Shown here one piece after another: positions 49,151-59,790 of a DNA stretch of 64,000 nt; position 1 is the first letter of the stretch, and each line of letters opens with the position of its first letter. The DNA comes from Labia minor (lineage: Eukaryota; Arthropoda; Insecta; Dermaptera; Spongiphoridae). The notes under the pieces are model-generated. The model made no database searches and was not told the DNA's origin. It worked only from the letters and a program-made list of their open reading frames with translations. The stretch is from contig OY720345.1 of the NCBI GenBank assembly GCA_963082975.1, positions 1,067,001-1,131,000 of the forward strand. The letters run 5' to 3'. The position numbers and the translations under genes are program-made.

Positions 49151-49782
49151 ACAACAACAAAATTAATACCTGAAAACTACTTAGAAAAATGTACAGTAAA
49201 AGATGTATTGAAGCGTTAAAATCTTTGCACTCTTATGAAAGAAAATAAATGAGAGTGAATTGAAATTATTAACTAGAAAGACGTTAATGAAATCATTCAT
49301 CATTAATTTCAAAGAATATTCTTTGCTCTATTTAAAAGTAAACATCAAATATATGTTCATCGAATTCGTCAAGAAAAGAAAGACACAACAACGTCTATAA
49401 ATTTGATTTTCATTTTTTAAAAATTTATATTTATTAATTGACATAAATTAATATAAGAGAGAGCAAAGGTTGTATTCATTTACATTGGTAAAACATGTTA
49501 AAGAATTCCATATTATATTATTAATATTAATAATTGAATTTCGGATAAAATAAAAATTAAAAATATAAATAACTCGTAATACTATTTTTAAATTTTATCA
49601 AATGAAATTTTAATTTTATGTTTATTAATTAGTTATTTTTTTTTATAAAATATTTTTTTCTAATTTATTATTTGTATAAGATTAGAAAAGTTATATATAA
49701 TCAATTCATAAATTTAAATTAAAAAATTAAAATAGTTATTATAAAAATTAATTGTTGAAAAAAAAATAAATAAACATTATCA

Positions 49783-49787
49783 TCAGT
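49783..49787 (+). promoter_or_regulatory. Possible initiator (TCAGT) of the small gene
   Basis: TCAGT lies about 30 bp before the ATG at 49817, within ATCATCAGTAATAG. It matches the arthropod initiator consensus and would give a very short 5' untranslated region. No TATA box stands out in the AT-rich upstream sequence. Confidence 0.35.
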
Positions 49788-49816
49788 AATAGCATTGAAT
49801 TAACAGCAACATCAAA

Positions 49817-51216
49817 ATGAGTTCGTTTTTGAAATTTGGATTTCTTACTCGGATAAGTAAGTATTTTTATATTTCTTGTTTTCTTAATAATTAATTTTAA
49901 AATAAACAGAATTTGAAAAAGGGGATTGAAGATTTAAAAAAATAATTAATAAATATTAAATAAAATAAATTAATTCGTTATTTTTTTATCATTTAATTTG
50001 TAGACAATTTATTTTTAATTATTTTTTCAAAATAATTAAATTAATTAATTTAGGAATATTAATTAAAATGATTAAATGATTAATTTATTTTCAACGATTC
50101 CAATAGTTTTCCATTTGATTATTTTATCCAACATCTACAATATATCAATATATGTATATCTAATTTATATTTAAGCAATACTAATTTTTTGTACAAATTT
50201 TATTTCTTGAAAATAATTATATTTGTAATTTGATATTTTCTATAATACACAATTGATTTTCAATTGAAATGCTTTTAAAATTTAACAAAATTTATTTATA
50301 TATGAAATTTTATTTTTATAAATTAACAATGTAATGCGAAATTAAATAAATTAAAACAATCTTAATGCTATATCCCCATTGCCAAAATTAATTATTTTTT
50401 CATCTATTCTATTTTGCATATAGTTTATTTTAAAATAAACATTATAAGTATCATTTATTATGTTTTTTTATATTTATTATTATTTTTATAATTAGATCAT
50501 ATTGTTTTGGTTTTTTGTTTTTTTTTTTTTTGCATTCCATAATAGCGCATTCAATAAAACTTCTACGATTATATAATTTTAAAAATATTTTTATTAAGAC
50601 ATAAATATATAGAAATGTATATATTTTTAGAGGGAATAACGGGACGAGTACAACCCAGTCTCAACTTTGTATCGAGTCGGTGTCCACCACCGAAAGATCC
50701 CTGTAACCCTTTACCACCTCTTTGCCAACCACCGCCACCGGTATGTCCACCGCCCAAATCGGATCAACCATGTCCTGATCCTTGCGGGGAATTTGCAACT
50801 ATGTGCTCGGACTTTGCACCATGCGTCCCTTGGAAAGAGCACACATCTCGTTACCATCGAGAATTGAATTTTTGTCTCATCTCAGGTCTCACAAGCTTAA
50901 TTGTAATGATTATTTTGGTAAACAATATTTCTTACATATTATGTTTTTAATCATTTATTTATTTATATATATATTTTTAAAATTATTTATATCATAATAA
51001 TTTATTTGAAACAAAATAAATAAATTCTCTTTATAATACAATCTGTTAAATTCAGAATCTCAACTATATTATTTTTATATGAATATAGCATACAAATAAA
51101 TACATCATTTAATATAATTATTAATTTTTGAGTAAAAAAAATCGATTATTTTTTAGGTGAAGATCAAAGATCCAATAGCAATAAGCTCAGATGTTTACCG
51201 TGGAGTCGACGACTAA
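49817..51216 (+). CDS. Three-exon gene for a small Cys/Pro-rich single-pass membrane protein, family not recognised
   Basis: Seen: exon 1 is 49817-49856 (ATG to a donor reading A|GTAAGT), exon 2 is 50631-50917 (acceptor TTTTTAG, donor TTG|GTAAAC) and exon 3 is 51157-51216 (acceptor TTTTTTAG, stop TAA). The exon 1/2 junction splits one AAG codon and the exon 2/3 junction is in phase 0, so the frame stays open for about 128 residues. Residues 1-30 are basic, serine-bearing and free of acidic residues, like a mitochondrial presequence. Cysteines at about 31, 38, 45 and 52 are exactly seven apart in a proline-rich stretch (CPPPKDP, CNPLPPL, CQPPPPV, CPPPKSD); more follow at 61, 65, 72 and 78. One hydrophobic segment spans about 93-110, followed by a short polar tail ending RGVDD. 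An ATTAAA lies about 30 bp after the stop. Inference: a small organelle or membrane protein. The gene model is fairly sure; the function is unknown. Confidence 0.72.
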
Positions 51217-51449
51217 TGACCGAGCTACTTTCACTCAGAGTTTAAATTAAATTAAAATTTTCATAAATTTCTTATTTATTTTTTATGTAGTATTTGATTA
51301 AAGAATACTTAAACAAAGATCTTATATTCTTAGTTTTTTTTCTTTTAATCTAGTTTAATCTTATAAGAATTAATATTTTTTATTAAATATTTCAGATAAT
51401 CTAATCTGAAAAAAATATAGGCAGGTATAATGAAGATTTTAATTTGTTC

Positions 51450-52210
51450 CCCACTTCAGGTTTATGCTAGCTTTTCTCTTCTCGAGCATTTAATCTGCTT
51501 TTTTATCTGCAAAATTAAATGGGCATGGAAGTTTGGAGTCCTTCAGGAAGCTAAATTGGACCACAGCTAATGAAAGGAGCTGGTGCTTTTAACATTAGCA
51601 TAGAAATAAAAAGATCCCACCACAAATTCTATCGGGGACGTTGAAAATACTCCTCAGGGCTTTGAAACAACCCCAAAATATCTTTTGCACGGTTTCTTAC
51701 AATATTCCAAGGCAGCTTTATTGTATTTGAGCACAAATGAAAATTTAAACTTCAACCTGGTTGAGAGTTGAGACTGCAGAACCCACCCAACCCCCATTCT
51801 TCATGATGGGTCCATTCATTTGCGTTATTGTAACGTATATACGATATATAAAACCCGAGAAATATTGTTTTGTTTCCCCATAAATATACCTCGCCAAAGA
51901 GATTTAGTTTCCTAATACAACGTTTTGTTAACGAAAATTACCTAAAAAATAAATTACATTCGTTTATTTTTTCACCCACTCTCTCTGATTTTTCTTTTCG
52001 GTTTGTAAATTTGATATTTAATCAACCGAATAGTTCGGAACTTTAATATTCCATTGTAACACAAGAAGCGACAAACATGACTGGACATATCCTCAAATAG
52101 GATTAACACCACCCTTTAAATACCGACAACTCGGCTCGCAGGCCGCAAAACTTTTCCGCAGGAGAAAACCGCTCCAATCGGATTTAATGTTTGCGGCATT
52201 TTTGGAAAAA
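51450..52210. other. Unique blocks downstream of the small gene, possible regulatory DNA
   Basis: Two GC-richer stretches (51470-51830 and 52060-52200) with homeodomain-type cores such as GCATTTAATCTGC and GGATTTAATG. No continuous ORF or repeat match. Confidence 0.3.
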
Positions 52211-52246
52211 GGTAAAAAAAATAAAGAAAGTAATATTTTTGTTTAG

Positions 52247-52280
<34 letters not shown>

Positions 52281-53750
52281 TATACATATATATAATAATT
52301 TAATAAAGTTTAGACCTTAAACGAAAAATAAGCCGCTTTTCAATCTTCAATATGTTTTCTAAATACATATTTAATCGGATAAAAAATTTAAATTAATCAA
52401 ATTGAAGTTTTATTTGAATATATATTTTTTCTCATTCAATATATATTAATTCTTAATTAAAAAGATCTTTAATTAAGAGTAAACTATAATGTATGCGTTT
52501 TCTTTGAATCTAATATCCCTGAGTAGTAAATGTTACTTTTATTAACGTGGTAAATTTATATAGTCCAATTACTGTATATCGTACTTTCAACTTTTTAATG
52601 GGTTTTAAATGGCTCAAATAATAAAACTTTGAAATACACTTTAATTATATTTACACTTATAATATAGGTAAGGGAGGTTACCGCGTCTATTTAATAGTTA
52701 TATTTGAAAATTTTATGAGGGCCTTAATACATAAGTGTGGTCCTTGAAGATAAAGGTAAGATGTCGAGGAAAACGGGGATTAAAAAAATAACTTTTTTTT
52801 TAAATTAATGTGATAAGATAGATGAAGAATACGAATGAGTGTAGTAAAGAATACTTAAAGATGCCATTGACCCCCTACCCTTAATCATATTCTTTCAGAA
52901 TTCAACACGAACCCTAGTACAGATGATAGAGAATACAATACAATGGGGGCTAATTTGTTTTTGTTTCAAGAGTGGAAGCAACAGCAATACGACTTGTTGC
53001 TGGGAACTTAGTTGATGATGTGTGCCAAGTTGACGCTCAACAGGTTTAAATGGCAAGTGAAATTAAAAAAAATATGCAATAATCCTAAAAGTATTTCTAT
53101 CAACCTGAAAATTTTTCCCTTTTTTTAATATTAGTACATTGTCTAATCTATTCATTTATATAATTAATAAATTAATGCATATATATATACTGAATTATTG
53201 CTTACAATTATAGATTTTAACATATTAATTATTTATTACGAATTTTTATTTTCATTACCGACAATTATAATTTTAAACAATTTTTATCATTCTTATAATA
53301 AAAAGTAGTTCATTCATTCATTCTTCTTCTTCTGCTTCTTAGGTCTAGGTCCTGTTTAAACCAAAGCGTCTTTCCACCTCTTTTTTGATCAATCACGACT
53401 TCTTTTCCGTGAAAATCTATCCTGAAATCAATATTTATGCTTCAGAATCCGTTGGAAAAAATTAATCGGAGCAATACAAAAGGAGTTAGTTTCTAAAAGT
53501 AATTAATCGCTAATTATATTAAAATTAATTACTTAATTATAATTCAATTATATTTCTTCTATACCTTCTAGGGATCAAGTGAAATATCTATAAAAATTTT
53601 CAAAAGTCTATCTCAATCTAAAGATGATGAAAAATCGATATCAATTTGTCAAAAGAGCGATGAGCCAGAGAGACAGATGCCAAGTGAAGTTGTGAAAAAC
53701 GTTATAAAAAAATAAATATTAAAATCTAAATATATTTATGGACTAAAGAA
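52210..53750. other. Intergenic DNA with TA microsatellite
   Basis: (TA)n at 52248-52293. CTTCTTCTGCTTCTTAGG near 53330 resembles the antisense 3' tail of the LINE type at 15480. No supported gene. Confidence 0.5.
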
Positions 53751-53754
53751 AGGT

Positions 53755-54050
53755 ATATTATGGGCTAAAGAAAGATGAGATCATTGGGGAATGGCGAAGA
53801 CTGCGAGGAGTTGCATGTCCTCTATGCATCTCCAGACAAAGTTAGAGTAATAAAGTCAAGAAGGTTGCGATGAGCAGGATGAATGGATGGTGAAGACCAA
53901 GGAAATGGTGGGTGGTAGGATGAGACGTGAGAGAGATTGGAGAAAATAAGAGATGGAAGGGTGTAGCTCAGGATAGGGATACGTGCAGAAATGTGGTTTC
54001 TGAAGCCAAGAACTTTTGAGTTCAGTAGAGTCACAAAGATAGATAAATTG
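53755..54050 (+). pseudogene. Stand-alone LINE C-terminal relic
   Basis: The plus strand reads KKDEIIGEWRRLRGVA, the decayed GRP-rich zone, then VSEAKNF near the end, as in the Helitron-borne fragments. Unlike those, it is not followed by the GGGGGC hairpin tail. Confidence 0.65.
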
Positions 54051-54096
54051 ATCCATTCATTATTTAAAAAAATTTAAACTCATTAATTTTCTAAAT

Positions 54097-54239
54097 CAGT
54101 GGTCTTTCAAACATTTCGAAGTTGGTAACACAGAAACTTCCATCAAAAAGTACAGGTACCTCTAAAATGATTTTGTTACATGTACTGTAGATACCACCAT
54201 CAGATAATAATCGTTGAAACAGTTTGAAAGACCACTGTG
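54097..54239. mobile_element. hAT-type MITE, 143 bp
   Basis: Terminal inverted repeat CAGTGGTCTTTCAAAC / GTTTGAAAGACCACTG, the usual hAT form. Flanks are TTCTAAAT (54089-54096) and TTCTAGAT (54240-54247), an 8-bp target duplication with one mismatch, if two extra bases (TG) are counted with the right end. Confidence 0.75.
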
Positions 54240-54299
54240 TTCTAGATAAAATTTATTAAAATTCAATAATATTATTATTAAAATTATTTAGTAACGTTA

Positions 54300-54620
54300 A
54301 TCAATTCTTCTCGCCTATTTCAAGACAATTTTCAAAAGGAAGAATGTAAATCCACTCTGGTTAGTTTAATGAGCTCAATCTCCTCTTCGCAAATTTTTTA
54401 TTTTATTTTATTTTTCAAAATCGCGAGTGGGAGGAGGTTCCCATCTCTTTAGTTTTTACTTTCCAACAGCCTTTGAGATAAAAAAAAATGTTTTTTTAAA
54501 TCCCGCTTATTCCAGGTTGAAACGAATTTAAGCCCAAAAATGTGAAAGGCTAAGCTCGGTTGCTCCGCTTCATCCATGCGTGAGTAATAATTATGTACGA
54601 CTAAAAGGAGCTTTACGAAA
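54300..54620. other. Unique block, possible regulatory sequence
   Basis: GC-richer patches with GGAGGAGGTTCCC and CTCGGTTGCTCCGC. No domain in the short minus-strand frame (54449-54646). Confidence 0.3.
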
Positions 54621-55570
54621 ACAAAATAAAATTCACACACATACACAAAAAAAAAAAAAAAAGAAAGTAGAGATTTAACACATGAAAAAGTAAATCCGAA
54701 ATATTTAGTAGCTTTAAAATAACTAAATTCTAATTAATTAAGATTTTAATTTTTTTATATTTGTATATAAATTATTTTAAATTTATGTTGAATATTAATT
54801 CATATTTTTTCCTGCTTTTATATTTTATATTCATTAGAATTGATTGAATTTATTTCATTAAATAGACTGAATATATCTATAATATTTAGGTCAAATATAT
54901 ACTAAATTATTAAGATATTAAATTAAAATTAAGCAATATTTTAAAATATTACTTTAAAATATTAATTAATTGAAAATCTAATAGATTTTACCTTTGTGAA
55001 TATCTATTTCAAATATACATATCCTTAAAAAATAATGCAATATCTACAAAAACAAATTGTAATAATGTGGAATAATAACTCGAACATAAAATCAAAATAG
55101 AGTAGTTTCGAATTTCCTTTTCAAATATCGAAAACTCATTCGCCCTTTGATATAACATTTATTTTCCAACAGGGTGGTAATTTCGAGTTATCAATATACG
55201 TATAAAAAATATTTAAATTATATTCCAATCCTATTTTGTTTGATCCAATTTATTTTATTTTTTTTAATTTCGATGTTTTTTAGTATAAATATATATACGA
55301 TATATATAATAAAAACTAAAGCCCTCAAGTCATTTGAGACATTTATTTGCGTAGAGAAAAAAATCCTTGCCTGTTCCTAATTAACTGTTTTTTCTTCGGT
55401 ATAATTTGAAATATTATCTAACAATAAGTTGGTGTTGGCATCGGGATGAATTGGATAATGAATTGAAAAATGAATTTGAAACAAGGTCGAGTATTTTTTC
55501 AGATATACCAATACCAATTTTTTTTTTTATAATATTTATAAAAATTTATTTTAAAAAAAATACTATAAAT
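54620..55570. other. AT-rich intergenic DNA
   Basis: No supported gene or repeat end. Confidence 0.5.
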
Positions 55571-55579
55571 ATATAAACT

Positions 55580-55920
55580 ATTGTTGCTGAAACCGTCTTC
55601 AGCGCTCTACGCATCTAGGCAGGCGCCTCTGCCCCCTGTACACCCGAAGTAATAAGTATTATTTGGTTGAAAGTCTGCATTTAGTTTTTAATAGGTTGAT
55701 TTATAAAACTAAAACTAACATATTAACTAATTTAATCTCACCACAACCATACACAATTTAAATATAAATTCAAATATTTATTTTTTAATTTAAATACGAT
55801 TTAAACTTGTGAGCCATAATAATAAAAGTATTGAATGTTCGTAATGAGATTAAATTTCATCTATTGTTGTCCAATTTGGCCTTAATGTGTATTAATATTC
55901 TCTTAAGATTAGAAAAATAT
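55580..55920 (-). mobile_element. Helitron family C 3'-end and LINE relic, decayed
   Basis: The two GC hairpins are recognisable but eroded (GAAACCGTCTTCAGCGCTCT; GCCTCTGCCCCCTGTAC), followed by TATTATTTGGTTGAAAGTC. The antisense GFRP-type RT relic is at 55835-55920. CTAG is lost. Confidence 0.5.
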
Positions 55921-55923
55921 ATA

Positions 55924-56045
55924 TACGAGGGTGGGGTGAAAATGGGGTGAAAAGTTTCCGGTCTGACCAAGAAATGGCGCCACTAGGTCTACTTTTGGAG
56001 CGGCCTCCTAAAGTATCATTCCTACCGAGCCTGTATGTAGTTTCA
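55924..56045 (+). mobile_element. mariner 5' terminal fragment
   Basis: TACGAGGGTGGGGTGAAAAT, then GAAAAGTTTCCGGTCTGACC and the AATGGCGCCACTAG phrase. This is the outer end of a mariner element after a TA. No transposase reading frame follows. Confidence 0.55.
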
Positions 56046-56078
56046 GCCCAATCGCTACGTTACCTTTATATTTTTCCT

Positions 56079-56690
56079 TTATGGCGTTAGGACTTTTCTA
56101 AGAATATAACAAGTTTGTAGAATAACTGCTTTCTGAATAATGATGGAAAGTTTATTCGATAGTCCTGATACCTTTAAATTATCTTTAAAGTTCACTGAAG
56201 ATAGTCCTTCTACCGACATTACAATTAGAACTATTTTCACACTAGTCAACTTCCACAGAGACTTCAGCTGCATAGGAGGATTTTGGTATTTGTTGTATTT
56301 CTCCTTCTCAGTTTTTGAGACGTTGTCGGATAAAGGGATGTCCACCTCTATTATTGAGGTCTTTTTCTCTTTTTTATCAATCAACAGAAGGTCAGGGCGA
56401 TTGTAATCGATAGATTTATCGGTTATCATGGGACAATCCCAGTACAGCACATAGGAATCGGATTCTAAAACCGTGGGAGGTGAGTATTTATAATAGGGTT
56501 CTGGGATAGAGTAATAAGGTTGCACTTAAGGGAAATTTGTATGTAGAGGATCTTTGCCACTTGGTTATGTCTACAAGTGCAGACATTATCCGCTAGTGCA
56601 CTACAATCACCCGCGAGATGTTCTACTGTCTACCCACATCTGTGGGGTACTTGCTTGGTAGAACCCTGGTTCGGCTTAGATAGAAAAAAA
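56079..56690 (-). pseudogene. Non-LTR retrotransposon C-terminus with restriction-like endonuclease (R2-type)
   Basis: The main frame (56525 to 56079, 148 codons) begins QPYYSIPEPYYKYSPPTVLE and contains RPDLLLID (residues 43-50), then IIEVDIP (58-64). The R/K-P-D and downstream acidic residues fit the PD-(D/E)XK restriction-like endonuclease at the C-terminus of R2-type elements. It continues IQKAVILQTCYILRKVL and ends naturally. Upstream on the same strand, in another frame, is VEHLAGDCSALADNVCTCRH, matching the Cys/His finger that precedes the nuclease. So at least one frameshift near 56520 and loss of the RT. Activity is excluded. Confidence 0.8.
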
Positions 56691-56699
56691 TAAAAACAA

Positions 56700-57110
56700 T
56701 AACCATTATCATTAAGAATGATTAATACTAAAATAAATTCATTAATGAGTCCATAGACCCATCAATCTATTTAACAAATATCAACAAAATTTAACAAAAT
56801 CGGATAGGAATCAGCAGTGATGCGACACTACTGTTAATTTCTAGGATCAGAAAATTTCAATTTAATTGTTTATAGCTAATTATATAAAAATAAAAATAAA
56901 AGGAAATAAATCTTGAAAATGTATTTTATTTTTAAATTAAAACATCGGTATTCATGAGATTTATATATGTATATAGATATACTATATCGTATTTATATTA
57001 TATAGGTTGTGGAAAAATAATGGAATGTAAATTCACAAGACTTGGAAAGGGAAATAAATACTCGATACATTCCTGTAGAATAACAAAATAAAAAAATTGA
57101 ACTGGTTGAC
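56700..57110. other. AT-rich intergenic DNA
   Basis: No supported gene or repeat. Confidence 0.5.
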
Positions 57111-57260
57111 TCGATCTGAGTTTGCCATTCATCTCAAATAGAGGCATTTCAACTTGCGAGACACGCCCCATCGACATTATCCGCCCCTTTGACCTAAATA
57201 TGGCCTTTGACCAAGGGTGACGCCAATGGGGTTGACGATGGAAGCGTGATTCTTGATGAA
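57110..57260. promoter_or_regulatory. Unique block with nuclear-receptor half-sites
   Basis: TTTGACCTAAATATGGCCTTTGACC at about 57189-57213 holds TGACCT and TTTGACC half-sites, followed by GGGTGACG. It is GC-richer than its flanks. Function inferred from motif only. Confidence 0.35.
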
Positions 57261-57900
57261 AACAAAAAAAAAAATCATAAAAATCAATTAGCTTTTTGAC
57301 ACCAAAAAAAAGACAAAAAGAGGGACTTTAATAAATTTAGGAGAAAATATCTCTGTGAATATTCTTTAAAATCATTTTACTAAAAATAAGAGACAGTTTT
57401 TATCTTATCTTCCTAAAAAAATATGAATTTAATGAAAATATTCTTTAGGTGAATCGAGAATAAAGTGAGGAAATAAACTATTAACATAAAAATTAACTTA
57501 TTTTACATTATATTTTATTTTTGAACCAGGTCTTTAGTCTAAAGGACACTTCCCTAATTTTAATTAACTCATATGTTTAACTTCCCGTTTTTTGTGTTTT
57601 AATTTATAAAAAGACAACATTACATTACATTATAATTATATTATAAATTAAAATAGAGAGATAAAATTATAATTTTCTAATTTTACTATAAATTTAATTG
57701 AGGGGGAGGGAGAAGAATAATGGAGGTGAATAAAAACTTACTTGTAGGAGATTGGAGAATGCAAATAAAGATATTGTTAACAAAAATTTTACCAAGAAAT
57801 TAATACTTAAATAAATTATAAAATATTAAATATAATTATAGGTAGACCTCGACTTTCTCAAATTTGCTATATGGCATATTTTAAAAAATTATACTTTTTA
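57260..57900. other. AT-rich intergenic DNA
   Basis: No supported gene. Confidence 0.5.
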
Positions 57901-57914
57901 AATTTTTAGGGCTT

Positions 57915-58349
57915 AAAAAAACGATTTTTTTAATCGATATGTAACATTGAATCGATCTTGTCAATCGATATTTCACACAAGAAAATCGACATTCGATATT
58001 TTTATAGAAAATAAAAATAGGAACGTAATACAGAAAATATATATGTAAATTACATAAAAGATTGTGGAATTTTTAAGTAAAAAATTATTTATTTGGATAT
58101 AAAAACCAACATTTCGACAATTCTCTGAAAAAAGCATAATTGATGCTGAAACGTCAGTTTTATTTCCGAATAAATAATTTTTCACTTAACTGAAAATTCT
58201 ACAATCTTTTATGTAATTTACATATATATTTTCTGTATTATGTTCCTATTTTTATTTTCTATAAAAATATCGAATGTCGATTTTCTTGTGTGAAATATCG
58301 ATTGACAGGATCGATTCAATGCTACATATCGATTAAAAAAATCGTTTTT
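57915..58349. mobile_element. 435-bp near-perfect palindrome (fold-back element) with Penelope-like centre
   Basis: Arms of about 180 bp (57915-58095 and 58166-58349) differ by about four single substitutions plus a short indel near the centre. The 70-bp spacer reads CCAACATTTCGAC...GCTGAAACGTCAG, the phrase typical of Penelope pseudo-LTRs. Each arm carries several ATCGAT/AATCGATAT motifs. Confidence 0.85.
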
Positions 58350-58741
58350 AAAACTATCTAAAATCATTTCATAATGCTTTAAATGAGGATTTTTAATTTT
58401 TTTACGAAATCAATATACGAGAAATGTGTGGTCATGCAAATATATGCTATTGTTATTAATGTTTTAGAAATGCATAAAGGAAAAGAAAGATTTAAAATAA
58501 ATTAACATTTATGTGTTTTACATGTTTAATTAATTACGAACTTGAAATTATTGGGTTGATGCAAAAATTCGTCCCTATTTTAAGTCAAAGATTCAGGTTT
58601 CTGATCGAATGATCTTTTCAATTCGTGTATTTGTGAACAATATTTTTCACAATTTATTTATCTGATCCTTTGATCTCAGTTCAAAATAAATAACGCTCTT
58701 ATAATTCCACCAGATACACAACATTACTTTTTTGGTTTTTT

Positions 58742-59348
58742 ACTATCTCGTAAGAGATAGTATTGCGATCACGAAAATTTTCGATGTCGAGATTTTGATG
58801 TTTTTATACGTTTTGAAGGTTCCTGAATCATTTTCACTAAGGTTGAGAAAAATGTCTGTGTGTGTATGTGTGTGTGTGTGTATGTATGTAACCAAGATTA
58901 CGCAAAAACGTTTTGAGCAAGAATCATGAAATTTGGTACCTGAGCATTATTCAAAATTCGTAGTTTTCTATCCACTTTTGAGAAATGTAGCTCATCCGGA
59001 AGTGGCTCATTACCACGTTTTCATATTTTTCCTCTAAACTGACCGTAAAAATAAAGATATATGTTTGGTAATTTTTCACATTATTATTGAAAATTGTATA
59101 AAACTGCTATATATAGAATTTCAGCTTGATTGAATCACGTTTCGTAGTGGAATTAATTTTTTAACACTACAAATCACGCGCCAGCACGTGAGGTGGTGCC
59201 ATCAACAAAGAGTTAAACATGCGCTGGTTTAATAAATATTATTTATTAATTTTAATTTTATAATTTATAATTAATTAAATTTAATTTAAATATAATATAT
59301 TATGTTATTTAATCCAATTCAAATTTCGAGTGGAGACACTCCAGCTTA
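58742..59348 (+). mobile_element. Family A element, copy 4
   Basis: 5' hairpin ACTATCTC-GTAA-GAGATAGT, TG/TATG tract (58857-58889), GCGCATG-type block near 59218, and 3' hairpin GAGTGGAGACACTC. It lacks the second GAGATAGT near the 3' end. Confidence 0.75.
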
Positions 59349-59499
59349 TTAATTTAATTGTATAATAATCATTATATTATTAAAATGATATATTTTAATA
59401 TTAAAGTGTGGTGTTTATTATAAAATCACTATCATTTAAAAATTGTGTGCACAAATTTAATTCATATGTCAAAATCTACCAAACTACAATTAAATGAAT

Positions 59500-59790
59500 A
59501 AACCTCTTTTTCTAGTATGCCGTATGCCATTTAATTTTATTATAAGATAACTTTAATGGCGCATAGATTAATTTAGTAATAATTCGTTTCAGTATGGCAA
59601 TTTAACGTCCATTAGTTCGTATAGGTTAATATATAATTGAGAGAAATGCAAAGAGGTATAAAGTTTAAGAAGTAATCCTGGTTTTATTTGTTTGCCATTA
59701 TTTAGCAATTTGAAGATCGTAGCTCATTGTTAAGTAAATGAGCCGATAAATTGATAAAGTCTAATTGAAATTCAAACCAGAGAAGGTCTG
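59500..59790. other. Unique block with homeodomain-like sites, possible enhancer
   Basis: Several TTTAAT/TAAT cores, TTTATTTGTTTGCC (forkhead-like) and TTAATGGC-type stretches in a repeat-free 290-bp block. Confidence 0.3.

Noticed and set aside
50569-50757. Glycine-rich minus-strand frame
   Set aside because: It is the antisense shadow of the Pro/Cys-rich exon 2 of the small gene.
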